Assembly: GCA_033239525.1 (NCBI GenBank) | Contig: BSYO01000002.1 | Location: 18,219,901-18,283,900 of the forward strand | Length of the DNA: 64,000 bases | From: Nepenthes gracilis | Lineage: Eukaryota; Streptophyta; Magnoliopsida; Caryophyllales; Nepenthaceae | Direction: 5' to 3' | Shown: positions 11,750 to 23,360 of the stretch, in pieces | Layout: each line of letters opens with the position of its first letter | How positions within the stretch are numbered: position 1 is the first letter of the stretch | Position numbers and translations under genes: made by a program | The notes under the pieces: model-generated | The model's input: the letters and a program-made list of their open reading frames with translations, nothing else | Databases searched by the model: none | Told to the model about the DNA's origin: nothing

Positions 11750-12409
11750 AAATGGATCCCCACCTGGAACTCGCTCTTCTGGGGACGGAGCCACATCCTT
11801 AGGTCGAAGCCTTGTCCTTAGTTCGCCTTCAAGCACTGCAATCCTCTCCATGGCCCAGGCGTGAGCTCTAAAGACTTCCTGTAGCCTGGCATCAGACTCC
11901 AATAGAGCCTAGTCAAGGTAGTTAGCCCGCGCTTGACTCTGTAGCACGTCTTCCACTATAATGTTAACACGGCGCTCCATCTCCTCTGCCACATGCTCAG
12001 TCTGAGCTCGCATCATATGGGCAATTTTGTCTCCCTGGGAAGATAAAAAACTTGTCCAACCTGAGAGGTATCCTCATAGGCTGGCAAGAGAAAAAGGAGT
12101 CAACAAAGGGGGACGACCAACAGTTATCGGTGTGACCACGTAACGAAACAGACATACCTGGCGAGAGGAACCAATAAACTCAAGGCATGGAGCTGCCCTT
12201 GAGACACCCTGGGGTTCAAGTTGTGGAAGGCCCGGGTGTTGCCATTCCTCAATGACGACCCCATCAGCGGAGTCCTCATCGTTGTCCTCAGTCTACACCC
12301 TCTCCTTGCTACTCCCCTCTTCGGAGGAGGGTTCTGGTGAAGGAGATGATGATGCCTCCCATCTCAAATCAAACAAAGTTGGAAGATCAATCATGTCTCT
12401 ATTAGCCAT
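11750..12409 (-). pseudogene. Decayed antisense ORF of the Tat element, part A
   Basis: Reading the - strand from an ATG at 12,409 gives MANRDMIDLPTLFDLRWEAS, then an acidic Ser/Glu-rich stretch (EPSSEEGSS, TEDNDEDSADG), and further on a charged, helix-prone segment (HVAEEMERRVNIIVEDVLQ, RLQEVFRAHAWAMERIAVLE) that looks like a coiled coil. Two or three stops and at least one frame change interrupt it. A possible 77-base intron (12,157 to 12,081) has GTATGT at one end and TTGCCAG at the other, but joining across it does not clearly keep the frame. The function is unknown. The orientation is opposite to pol, as described for the antisense additional ORFs of some Tat elements. Confidence 0.5.
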
Positions 12410-12876
12410 AGCGAAAAGCAGAGGGATTGTGAGGGCACGTGGTGAATTAAATTATAGAAGATGCCACTCTTAAATAGGTAAAATTTATGCCGAAAATGAC
12501 ACTACAATAGAAATCGAATGGACGCATCTCTTTTGTGCGAAGCAATGCATGTCCTCACCCGGTCAAATCCATCTACAACACTATAATAACAGATGTCACA
12601 TCACGTCATGGAGTAGTGCATCGTCAGTCTGTGATGGTTAAAGACAAAGTCGCAATTGGCCCTATCAAGCGTCGACCCAAACACAACATGGGTCCCGAAT
12701 ATAAAAGTAAGCATGCTTGACCAACCGGCCAGCACGAAAAAACATGACAACATATAAGTAGAGAAATTAGCACATTTATGAAATGATTTTCTTTTCATTA
12801 ATAAATATTGCTATACAAATGACTAACACAAGGAAAAAGAAACAAAATCTAAAAACATAAAAATATCCCGACTAGG

Positions 12877-14103
12877 TCAGGGGCTTCTAGGAGGACGCGA
12901 GGAGGGCTCCCCTTTGCCTTGGGAGAAGTTGGTCAGGTGGTCGCACTTTAGAGCCACGTGATTCATGGGGTCTAGGACACTAATAGAAAAGTCGGGGACC
13001 ACCATAGTGATAATTTGTCTACAGAGGTGAATGCTTTCCCAAAGTCTGGCATTAAGTGCCTGGCTTACCTTCTCTAGATGTAGACAAGTGGTCATCTCGC
13101 TTTCAAGTTTGGCGTTCTTTATTCAAAGTTCGTCCACCAACTTCTCAGCTTTGATAACTCAAGTCTCCAGCCTTCTCAACCTCTCATTCAAATCAGCCAA
13201 CTCTGACCTGAGGGCAGCAGCCTCCTTATGTCTTGTTGGGTATGAGCAATAGTAGCCTCGATTGGCTTAGAAGCCTCTCTAGCTAGAGAATTTTCTCCTT
13301 CCGCTCATCAATCATCTCGGCCGGCTGGCGCAAGCCCTTTATCATGATGCCTATAATCTTCTAGTCCTACAATTCCAAAAAACAGAAAGAGAAGAAAGGT
13401 CAAACCATGTCGATGGAATAGAAAGGAAAGAGGAAGTCTCCTTCGGAGGAGTACCATGATGAATTTGTGCTTCTTCTTCCTAGCTGGATCGAGCGCCTTA
13501 TGGCTCTAATGTGGGAGGTTCTTCAATGGACCAGCTAGAAGGCTAAGCGTGGTAGCCTCCAGGACTAACTACACCGTGGCCACCATTTCCTCAGCAACAC
13601 GTGCTTCCTCCACAGACACCTCCACAGAGGCGGCATCCAAGAGGCCCGTTATCGCAGGAAGCAAGGCGGAAGAAAAACTGATCTCACCGACATCCATCGG
13701 CCCAGCTGGTGGTGCTACTGCTAACTTTTCCTACTCTCCAGCAACTGGTTCTGCCGGATTCTCAATGAACGGCTCCACCAACCCTCCGGCTCTCCCTCCA
13801 TCGACACGGCTTGTGCCACAGATGCACCTGATGGCAGTGGCTCGATGATAGGCACCCCGGTGGAGATTCCCGTAGTGCCCAAATCCAAAAGAATGATGGA
13901 AGTCTCAACCCAAATCTACTCGCCAATGCCCTCCAGGCGCCCAACCATGCAAAAATCGGTGGTAGTGGAGGACAAGGATGAAAATGAAGCTAGTGCAACC
14001 CACTTTCTAGAAGGGCTACCAGAAGGATCCCAAATAATAAGTGCCCTAGCTTTCCTCTTAGGCATGGATGGAATTGGGGGAGGAGCCTTCGCCTTCTAGA
14101 CCG
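12877..14103 (-). pseudogene. Decayed antisense ORF of the Tat element, part B
   Basis: The frame starting around 14,103 reads KAKAPPPIPSMPKRKARALI and IWDPSGSPSRKW, then Ser/Thr-rich text, VVEPFIENPAE-like text, DVGEISFSSALLPAITGLLD and ASVEVSVEEARVAEEMVATV. After a frame change near 13,230 it continues as a clear coiled coil (EAAALRSELADLNERLRRLE, TQVIKAEKLVDEL) and ends near 12,877. About five stops and two or more frameshifts are present. No catalytic motif is seen. Part B is continuous in frame with part C once the solo LTR at 14,109-16,892 and one target-site copy are taken out, which is good evidence that this strand was once coding. Confidence 0.55.
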
Positions 14104-14108
14104 GCAAG

Positions 14109-16631
14109 TATAACGGAACGAGTCCTATTCCTTAAGACCCTCCATTAATAACATATAAACACTAATGACTCAATAATTTAGACATAATAATATGAAAAAA
14201 TTTTGACAGAGTTTTCTCTACAACTGGACGAAAATAAAAAATATAACCTGCTTAATTAAAACTTGTACAAGCATATAAAATCCTCCGACTTTAACATTCA
14301 ACACAATATACACACAAGATCGGCAAATACCATATCATCCATAACTCCAACACAGTATTTACAACTACCACATTGGATCTAAATAGAGATGCTATCTAGG
14401 CCTAAACAAATCCATAATCAAGCAATAGCGGAAGCAAAACTAGATACATCAACCACCTGTAAAAGCATAACAAAATCTACAATAATACTTAACATATTAT
14501 ACCATATTCCATTATGCAATAAATATCTGACTTAACTATTCCTATTCTGTTACACTAAACATATACAAAACTAAAAATCCTCCGAGTCCAGCTAATCTCT
14601 TTAACTTATCCTCTGCCTTACTCTAACTAATTGGGCGTCAGCTTGTAACTCTCATCTGGAAGGAAGAAGAGGCAAGAGCGAGCTAATAGCTCAACAAGTA
14701 CATCATAACAAACCACTAAACAATGATAACAAAACTAAACATAAGAGAGATATATGAACATCGAAGGCATGCATAAACGAAACTAGAACAGACATACTTG
14801 GAGAGTAATTTACTTCTTTCTTTGTTCTTATTTTCTTTAGGATGTAGATTTAAACATAATTACTCATATTTACGGACCCGGGTTAGTAGACCCTACTATC
14901 CAAAGGGAGTGAATAATCGAGGATAGATTGTATTCACTCCACACAATCCAAAGCCAGAAACTAAATAGAAGTATCCCTTCTAACGGGATTAGAACATAAT
15001 TATCTCCCGAAGGCAGGTAAGATATAGAATTTCTATCCTCCCAAATTAACGCCCCGAGGATAGGCGGACCACATATCACTCCATGGACGGAGTTATCCTC
15101 ACCGCCTATACGTCTAAGTCATGTTCATAGTATGAAGCGACAACAAACCGGGAAAAATAAATCTCCAACACTAGTGACATGCTGGGGACATTCCAATCCC
15201 GGGTCCTAGTTTCTTGGTTACTTATTCTTCTGATGGAGGTTCTTTTATATTCTTTTTACAGACATCTCCATCCGAGAGATCAGATCAGATTCCTTTTATG
15301 GCTATCTCCATCTGGGAGATCAAATCAGAATCCCTTTTACGGATATCTCCACCTGGGAGACCATATTCATCAAATTTCCCTCCAGTTATTTATGTACTTA
15401 TTGTCTTGCTTACGAATTTCAATCTTTTCTTAATTTAACTTTCATACAGATATCATATGTACAAAAAAGATTTAGAATTTTTACCATCGAAGAGCAGATT
15501 AGCTTTAAGAGCTTTCGGATACACATTTCCTTTGTATTTGCACGTTCCAAAACTTTCAGATTACACAATTGAATTTAGACTGATACATATCGATCAATTA
15601 GCATTTAAGCACGGGAAATTATGCAAAATATTATTCAATGACCTTGGGTGGAGGGTACCCGCATGAACAGTGCACATGAATAGTATCCGGATGAACATAT
15701 CGGCTAATCCTCAAATATTCAGACTTTCCATAGGTACATCATCAGATTCAAGACATGGATAATTACATCCTAGAGCCAATTTATCCATAAGCCCCAATTT
15801 AATCGGTTATTTCCCCTGGGCCGTGGGTTTAGGGTCCCTTGTCCAGAAACGGGTCTAAACTACCAATTCGGGCATAGAATTCACACAATTACTTGCCCAT
15901 GTCATGGGTAACAATTATCTAATGTCAATTTATGCATTAAACCCAATATAATTGATCAAACGTGGCCCGGACACACCTTAGGATCCTGACGAACAAATTC
16001 ACCTAAAATCACCCAATCAGATATCCAATCGATAAATTAATATATCCAAGTCATATATAATCATATTCTAGTCCCAAATAAATCAAAAAATGCGCGGGTA
16101 AAATGGGCTCGGGCACTAGTGAACAGTACCCACGCGGAACCTAGGCTCTTCGAATCGCGATACACTACTCAAATCTTGATATTTGAATATGATTTTGATG
16201 TATTATCATATTTAGATTATGGGCAACACAATACATAAATTTATTCGGATATCGAAACGAGAATACTCAAAGGGAACAGAATAAAAATACATGAAAATAA
16301 AAAAGAAGAGTATAATCGTACTTGCCTCGATCTGATTTACGACCTTTCCAACTAGCTCAACCTCGGAATAGGACTCGAAGAGCTTCGTTTGGCTGCTTCT
16401 CCTTCACACGGTTACTCCTCCTTCACCAGCTTCCTGCGGCCACTGCCACCGCTCCATGTCGCCGATAGCCGATCACAACCACCCACAGCCGTCGCCGACA
16501 CCGCAGGCCCATGCACCACCAACCTCGGCGCCGTTCTCCTCCCTCTCTCTTTCACAAAACCCTCGCCAGACGCCGCTGCTTTCCTTTCTCCCGTTTTACC
16601 CTTCTGCCTTCTGTTTCCTCCTGCTTCTCCA

Positions 16632-16696
<65 letters not shown>

Positions 16697-16892
16697 TTAT
16701 TATTACATTTATCCATTTTCTTTAAATTTCAAAACCCGAATCGATGCACAGGTGCACTTCGGACGCTGACCCAACAATTTCGAATATTCTCCCAAAAGTT
16801 TTATAATATTTAATTAATTTTCTATCACATCCAAATTATTCCAAAATAAATAAACCCAAATTAATTCAGATAAAAATATTCGGGATATTATA
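14109..16892 (-). mobile_element. Solo gypsy LTR inserted in the antisense ORF
   Basis: On the - strand it starts TATAATATCCCGAATA and ends CCGTTATA. These are the family termini (TGTAATATCC...CGTTACA) with G-to-A type changes at both ends. The flanks are GCAAG (14,104-14,108) and GCGAG (16,893-16,897), a 5-base target duplication with one change of the CpG type. It carries the AAT microsatellite near its start and the block with the GCAAGTACG form of the conserved splice-donor-like motif (about 16,318-16,340). No internal region or primer site is attached, so it is a solo LTR left by recombination between the two LTRs. Confidence 0.85.
16634..16704. repeat. (ATT)n microsatellite inside the solo LTR
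   Basis: About 23 triplets, with one interruption near 16,686. Its distance from the LTR start is about 190 bases, matching the sister copies. Confidence 0.95.
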
Positions 16893-17661
16893 GCGAGCGT
16901 GGGCCCCAACGGGCTCACTTGATCTCCACGGGGGACACAAGGTGGTCCCTCTTAAACTCGTCCAGACACGCCCGGACCAATGCTACAAGTGGCTCAACGG
17001 CCTCCACCTCCTCTTGTGAAGGCCTCCCGTGAGGTCTCGGAGCACGTTGCCTAGTTGACAAGGGCCGCTTGTCAAAAATCCTTACAAAAAGAACCGATCC
17101 TTCTAGTTCTTCCATTTGCAGATAGCCTAAACTGATGCATAACTCCCGTGGTGGATATCATTAAATTCTTATTATGTAAACCTAAAAATAAACATTTACG
17201 GATAGCATCTTCAAGTGGTAACGGAAGAATATGCACAAGGAGCAAAGGTAACGCACGACATTGGCATAGAGCCTAGCGACAGGGACTCTGAAGGCTTGAA
17301 GGATGTCAAGCAGCTTCTTAGGCATGGGGACGCGAAGCCCACTCTACTAGTGAGCCTTATAGATGGTGATATATCCTCCCGGTGGGGAGCAGGCTCTGTC
17401 TTGTTTCCTTGAAACAGCAAACAAGATTGACTAAGGGATGTTATACTGCACGTACAAAGCCTTGACATTGTTAGAGTCGAGAACAGAGGGTATCGCATCG
17501 ACAAAGGGAGCAATGGAAGCAAGTAAAGGAAAAAAAACAGGCGAAGGAAGTTGAAGGAATGAAAAAGAGAAAGCAGAGTAAATTTCAAAGCTAACTACTG
17601 AGTTTCATAAACAGAGTCGCCACCAAAACGAAGCAGCGCCTCGAAAAAGTGCGGCAATCAT
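16893..17661 (-). pseudogene. Decayed antisense ORF of the Tat element, part C (N-terminal part)
   Basis: From an ATG at 17,661 the - strand reads MIAALFRGAASFWWRL, a stop, then a hydrophobic segment (FSFLQLPSPVFFPLLASIAP), ALYVQYNIP, PPGGYITIYKAH, GLRVPMPKKLLDILQAFRV and YANVVRYLCSLCIFFRYH. Further on, in a second open piece (17,115-16,915), it reads MEELEGSVLFVRIFDK and EVEAVEPLVALVRACLDEF. This layout resembles the gag-like additional ORF of Tat/Ogre elements, which carries a similar ITIYK...GLR.P...ILQ...YL pattern; that match is by memory of the family, not by search. Five or so stops occur. It joins part B in frame across the solo LTR. Confidence 0.5.
17612..17628 (-). other. Possible tRNA-Arg-type primer-binding motif
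   Basis: The - strand reads TTTTGGTGGCGACTCTG, close to the TGGCGACTC start of the primer site used by Ogre/Tat elements. If real, the reading frame that follows on this strand would be the sense ORF1 of a second, - strand element rather than an antisense ORF of the + strand element. The match covers only about ten bases. Confidence 0.25.
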
Positions 17662-17865
17662 GGCCAACCACGTGTCAACACCAGAGATCACGAGGTCAAG
17701 TTGAAATATTTTAAATTTTTACCCAATTTAATTGAAATTATTTATTTTTATTTTTGCTATTTTGAGCGTATAAAATTTTAAAAGATATTTGAATTTGTTA
17801 GACCGGTGCAAGAAGTGTGCCTATTCAGTCGTCTGGGGTTTTAAGATTTAAAGAGAAAGGAATTA

Positions 17866-17961
<96 letters not shown>
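17866..17961. repeat. (AAT)n microsatellite with one break
   Basis: Two AAT runs separated by a short ACAGT interruption near 17,901, about 165 bases from the start of the host LTR. Confidence 0.95.
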
Positions 17962-17963
<2 letters not shown>

Positions 17964-18087
17964 TAGAAGCAAAGGGTTCGGGAATCAGAAACAGATGAAG
18001 GGAAGAAATAGAGGAGAGAGAGAGGGCTGACGGGTAGAGAGAGAAGGAGAAAAATTGAGGTTCTCGAGTGTGATTCCAAGCATGAGC

Positions 18088-18277
18088 TGTAATATTTCGG
18101 ATCCCAATTGAATTATTTTAATATTAATTGTGATTTTTGGGTATTTTGAACGTGGTAAAAATAATTTAGAATATCGTAAAATTTTTGGGAATGATCGGAG
18201 GTGCGGAGTGGTGCCCGGGGTGCACCCGTAATGTTGTTCGGAGGCCGAGTTGGAATTTAAAATAAAAGAAACTTATA

Positions 18278-18309
<32 letters not shown>

Positions 18310-20501
18310 AATATAATAGTAAAAAGAAATTGGGAAAAAGAGGAGAATGGGTGTCGGGGAGAGAGAAAGTGAGGGGGAAAAGGGGGTTTAGGGTTTTGCC
18401 GTGCAAAGAAGAAGAAGGAGAAGGAGGAAGCGGCGGCGCGATAAGATCGGCGGCGATGGTGGTCGGTGGTGTGAGAACAGTGGTGTGGGCTGAGGCGATT
18501 GTGGGTGCGGTGTGGGTTGGACAATAAGGCGAAGGCGACGGTTGCGCGGAGAGCGAGGGGGCGAAACGGCATCGGCCGCCGCCGGTGGTGCCGAGGAGGT
18601 CAATGACGGCCACGTTTTCTGTGTGGTGGTGGATCGGCTCCGCAGGAGTGGCGTCGGCGCCCACTGCAGCAACGGGAGAAATCGGGCGTGGAGAAGGATG
18701 GAGAGAGGAGACGGGCGCGATGGCTAAGAGGGAGAGCTCGCCGGGGGGCCGACGGACGGGGTCACCGGGAACGGCGGCGGCCGTTCAAGGCGGCCGATTG
18801 CTGTGTGGCGGAGGTGGCCGTGCGTAGAGGAGAGAAGAGGAGCTATGCGCGCGGGGTGTGTGGGCAGCAGAGAGAAATGCCAGATTGGAGTGCTTCGGGA
18901 CATCCTTTCTTCAGATTTGCAGAGTATGATGTTAAGGCAAGTATCTTCTAGCCCTATTCTTAGTCTGATTTAATTTCCGATGCATTTTGACTATTATTGG
19001 GAGATTTACTAACATGCATGTATTTTTAAATACCCTTAATTTATCAATTGTGTACATGCATGTATATTTTAATTGATTTGTGCGGTGGTTTTGTACTTGG
19101 TATTTGTGATTTGGAGGATTTTGGACACCCGCACCGATATATATGTACATTTGTATATCCATATATTGTGGAGCCATTAAACCAGGCCTTGCACTAACCA
19201 TGCATCTTTATAGGGGGTGGGATCACTACGGGACCAAATGGTCCAAGACCCTATGGGTCAATTTGTGATCCAAGGCATAAAATTTGTGGCGCCGCTCCCC
19301 GACGGGAGGCTGATATTACGGGAACGTATATGATTGGCTATACGGGCCGTAAGGAAGGTTGAGACTCCTTAGGAAGGAAGATATTTAGTGACCCCACTTG
19401 TGTATTTAATTGAGAACCATCGTAAGGAATTGACGGAAAACGAATATATTCGGACGTCCTAATATATAACTAAAGGAGAGGTTGCACCCAAAGCCGCGGG
19501 TGGTAAAACATAGTGAGCAAGTTCCTAATCTATGGGAGGCTTACATGGATGGCCTTGAGCTGCGGCCTAATTGGGGCCGATAAGCCGTAGTTCTACGAGG
19601 GTAACCCTTCCTCAAGTTAGTATCATTGATCTTTGGTTCCGATTGGGGAGCATGCTTTGTATTTCGCACGTATTTGGGTGTCTTGTGTTTTGAGATACGT
19701 GGTTTGGCCACGGATGGGCGATAGGAATGTCTATATGCGTCTTGATGTGATAAACCCTAACGTGTTTTGATTTATGTTTTAGTTCCTGGTTTTCTCTTGA
19801 TTTTACGCATTATGAGTTTTAGATCAGGACAGAGGTATGTGTCCCCATGTGGATTGGTGAAGGAAAACGTATGTGACCTCGGATCATATGATATGACATC
19901 GTCTCAGATTTTTAAGGAAAGTGGTTTATATGATTTTTGTCCGGAGGGACGAGTTATTAGAGACGACGATTTAGTACGAGACATCTCCTCGATTTTCAGG
20001 GATTTCACGGACATGGTGTTTTGTTTTACGTGATTGCTATGCGATATCCCTACTTCGATTTATGTTGAAATATTTTACAATGATTTTATCCGAGATCTAG
20101 GCTCATTTCATGTTTTATCCCTTGAGTATTTAGTGGCTTGGATACGCTTTAGGATTAAATCGGGCTCGGATATTCGTTTTTGGAGGAAATGCTATATTTG
20201 GTGTATTTGGTCTCGAGGATATGGTATGGTTATTATTTATGGTCGGATGATGACCTTGATCATTGTTTGTAAAATATTGATGTTATGGATGAGTTGTTGT
20301 AAATTAATAATAATGCGATTATGGATAGAAGTCATGTATTATTTGTCCTAGGATTCATATCCGATGAGATCTTGTGCGGGTTTATTTATATAGTCCTGCA
20401 TGTGTTTGATTGTCACACCGGGTTGGGTTATTATGTCTCGATGGAAATATTATTATTGATTTTAGTTTTGACTCGCGAATATTGTGTTCCCGGGCCGTGA
20501 C
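18088..20501 (+). mobile_element. Solo gypsy LTR nested in another LTR of the same family
   Basis: It starts TGTAATATTTCGGATCCC and ends GGGCCGTGACA, and is flanked by a perfect 5-base duplication TGAGC (18,083-18,087 and 20,502-20,506). Length 2,414 bases. Near the start is an (AT)n(AAT)n microsatellite (18,272-18,313), then a strikingly GC-rich stretch (about 18,400-18,860) whose open frames in all directions are composition effects. No primer site follows, so it is a solo LTR. Confidence 0.9.
18272..18313. repeat. (TA)n(AAT)n microsatellite
   Basis: A TA run of about a dozen units passes into six or seven AAT units. It is the version of the conserved LTR microsatellite found in this copy. 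Confidence 0.9.
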
Positions 20502-22456
20502 ATGAGCTAGTTAGAGAAGTTGTAAATCGGATCGAGACAAGTACACCCATATCCTTTTCTTCCATTTTTTAATTTTTGTTCGATCCCTTCGGGTATTATG
20601 ATCTCGATACTCGACTCATGCATGTATTTGTAATACCCATGACTTGAGTATGCATATATATATATTTTATATCCAATTTCGTAGATTTTAACCGATTTTT
20701 ACACCAAAATCCTAACCCCACACCTGGATGATTTCACCCTCCAATTTTTGGAGCTTTTACATAAATTTTTCCTAGAATATCATTACCCATATCCTATATA
20801 TATTAATTTATCAATTGGATATCTAATTTGGTAGTTTTAAGTGAAATTTTGTTCGTCAGAACCCTAACCCACACTTGTATCTCGTTTAAACATTTATTTT
20901 GAGTTTTATAAATAATTTGGCTTAAGATTATGATTACATATATCTTGAACTCAGTTAATTACCTATTGGATGTTCGATTTTTGAGATTCGTCCGATTATG
21001 CACAAACGGACACTGTTCATGCACGGGTACTCTTCACCCAACCTCTTTTCTAAATTTTGCATAATTTTTGCGTTGTTTAATTATTAATTAAAGTTGCATA
21101 TAGATTTGTATGTGTTTAATTGTATATTCTGAAAAATATGTTCGTTAACCAATTGTGAAGGGTTAATTGTTCAAAAACCTTAAAGTCACGTTTGGCTCAT
21201 GGTGGTAAAAGTTTTTACTATTTTCATACTTTATGATGTACATGCATATAAACTAAGTCATGTGAAAACTTAATCCAAAGGAAAGACGAAAATTATGCAA
21301 GTATACGAAGGAAATGCCACAATTTGTTATGTATGATTCGTTCTCATGGAGTGAGAACTATATGAAAAAAGTTTGATGGATCTTCCTTCAAAGAATAAGA
21401 ATCATGAAACTAGGACTACAAAATTATAATTTTGGAGGGTGATATCCCTTGACATGCCATTAATGTTATAATAGAAATTCAATGATCATTCTGACCGTAT
21501 ATTACAACGGATGATACTCTCTGGAAAGTCTTAGGATGTCATTCTGGAAGGATGAGGATTGTCTTTGAACCGTGGGAGGTTAGGGTAGTGTTTTATTTGC
21601 CCTATGTACCGGGTGATAGGTATATTGCTATGTCGCATAGTATTTGGCCCATCTATAGGCATGATATGTAGATGGCCCACATCTAGGTCTAAATAAACGC
21701 GTAGGACTTTAGATCATGTGGGACATCATGATCCTTTCCTCGGTCTCCCGCATTTTTAGCTAGTAAAAATTACTAACTCTGATCCGCAAAGATAAATATA
21801 ATTTAGAAAATGTATTAAATCATGTTTCATTTCTTCATGCATCTTTACATATCTCTCCTATCCTATTCCCTATTTCATTTAAATATACTACTTATTATTT
21901 GTTTATGTTACACTTGTTAAATATTTGGCTCACTCTTGCTACATTTCCTAACCTCCAGATTAGCACACGCCTATTATACCTATGGGATAGAGTGGAGACT
22001 AGAAGTTGACTAGGCACGGGACTCGGAGGATCATACGAGCATTTATATTTTATAGTTTTGTATATGTTATGGGGGAATAGTATGTAGTTATATTTTCAGT
22101 TAGGCATGTTAATGTATATTGTGTATATAGCTAATGATAAGATAGTTTAATTTTCACTGTATTTGGATGTATTTATGTTTTTACAAGTTATTATAGTCTG
22201 TAATAGGTACCTAGTGGCATTTCTTTTTAGTCGATATTGTGTTTAGATATACAATGTTGGAGCCACAAATAATATGTGGTAAATTGGATCCTGTGTGGTT
22301 TTGTATGCGGTTGTTATATATTGTCGGATGTTAGAGTCGTTTGGATGTATTTTATGTATTGTAAAGAAAATCGTACTAGTTTTTGTATCAACTTGACGGC
22401 CATAATACTGACAAAATTCAGCCAAATTTTTGGCAAAAAATATGGTCCGTTACAGT

Positions 22457-22466
22457 TGGTATCAGA
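22457..22466 (+). other. Primer-binding site, initiator tRNA-Met type
   Basis: TGGTATCAGA lies two bases after the LTR end TTACA. The consensus complementary to the 3' end of plant initiator tRNA-Met is TGGTATCAGAGC, so ten bases match. It sets this LTR as the 5' LTR of a + strand element. Confidence 0.85.
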
Positions 22467-23318
22467 AAAAAGAGATGCCTTAAGTTTGATTTGAATCTTA
22501 TACGAAAATTTAAATTAGATTAAGATTGATTGAATAAGTAGATGAATGTGTAGGATGATTAAGTTAGATCGGATAGTTCTAATTATCCTAGTCTAGTAAT
22601 TTAGGCTAGCACTAAGTTAGAATCGGTAGTTAGGTTCATTTGTCTAGCTTAAATTATCCTAATAGATATCCTAAGAGCAAGCTAAACCAAGTTGTCCCTA
22701 TTTCAAAAAGAGTGTTAACATTAGCTCCTAGATGAAGAGCTTCTTGTGGTGGCCAACCGCGAGGTCTAGAAGACGAGTTGTAGGGTGATGCCTTGAGGTT
22801 TAGATTTGATCGATGCCAAGCTAGTGTTTGAGTGCATCAATATCGGTTCGATACCTAGGTTAATTGATTTTGGATCGAGGCTTGGATTTGATCGGCTCTG
22901 GGTTGAGGTCCTCATGCTAGTAATTTGCTAAGAAGGAATATTTAAATAATATATTAAGTATATGGGTAAGGTGGGATTGATGGCTCGAGGTCTATATAAC
23001 TTAGAGTCAATTCCGATAAAGCAAAACCAATGAAGTCAATTCATAATCGATTTAATAATGATTAAGTGTCTAGACTTTTGGGTAGGTCAGAGTCTATAAA
23101 GGATGAGATATGGATCCTAAGAATTAAGATGATGTTGCGGTCATCCAATATTCAGAAGAGGATAGGGTCATGTTGCCCACATAAAATAGAAGGTGAAGTC
23201 GACCTTGGGTTGTTGACATGATAAGAGTCATGAGTCTCGAAAATAAAAAGATATTGTAGGATATGTTCATGGATTCTCTATTGATGAGTATTTTGCTTCA
23301 ATGGGATTTTTGGAAGCA
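22467..23318 (+). mobile_element. Leader and gag region of the gypsy element (decayed)
   Basis: No intact frame remains. The leader is similar to the - strand leader at 30,836-29,970 (both run from a TGGTAT primer site into ATAC/GATACCTTAA text and several ...CTTAGTTCTA-like segments). That supports one family for both elements. The gag core could not be recognised before the zinc knuckle. Confidence 0.5.
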
Positions 23319-23360
23319 TGTTTTAATTGTGGACAATTCGGCCGCATGGTTAAGAATTAT
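23319..23360 (+). pseudogene. Gag zinc knuckle (CCHC) relic
   Basis: The + strand reads CFNCGQFGRMVKNYP. This is a CX2CX4HX4C retroviral-type zinc knuckle in which the first two cysteines, the glycine and the spacing are kept, while His has become Arg and the last Cys has become Tyr. Its place, about 0.86 kb after the primer site and 0.4 kb before RT remnants, fits a gypsy gag end. Confidence 0.65.

Larger units (their letters stand above)
17702..22454 (+). mobile_element. 5' LTR of a Del/Tekay-like gypsy element, split by a solo LTR
   Basis: It starts TGAAATATTTTAAATTTTTA, which aligns with the family start TGTAATATCCAGAATTTTTA, and ends GGTCCGTTACA at 22,454. A primer site follows directly. 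Removing the nested LTR at 18,088-20,501 and one TGAGC copy restores the usual order: AAT microsatellite, GA-rich tract, then AGATCGGG-type block and CAAGTACACCC (20,527-20,549). The restored LTR is about 2.33 kb. It interrupts the Tat element at 17,701 (upstream flank CAAGT). No matching 3' LTR with CAAGT could be found downstream. Confidence 0.75.

Noticed and set aside
12081..12157. A 77-base GTATGT...TTGCCAG intron in the antisense ORF
   Set aside because: The splice ends look good, but joining does not clearly continue the frame and the ORF is decayed; kept only as a remark.
16389..16813. Open frames of 89-126 codons on the + strand
   Set aside because: They run through the ATT microsatellite (long Tyr, Ile or Leu runs) inside an LTR and have no domain; they are composition effects.
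17211..17588. 125-codon open frame on the - strand
   Set aside because: The element-like text (ALYVQYNIP, ITIYKAH, LLDILQAFRV) is in a different - strand frame with three stops; this open frame is its shadow.
18257..18951. Several overlapping open frames on both strands
   Set aside because: They sit in the GC-rich island of a solo LTR, where stops are rare in every frame. None has a recognisable motif or a homologue in sister LTRs.
19767..20351. Two + strand open frames of 88 and 105 codons
   Set aside because: They lie within the solo LTR 18,088-20,501, have no domain and are not open in sister LTRs.
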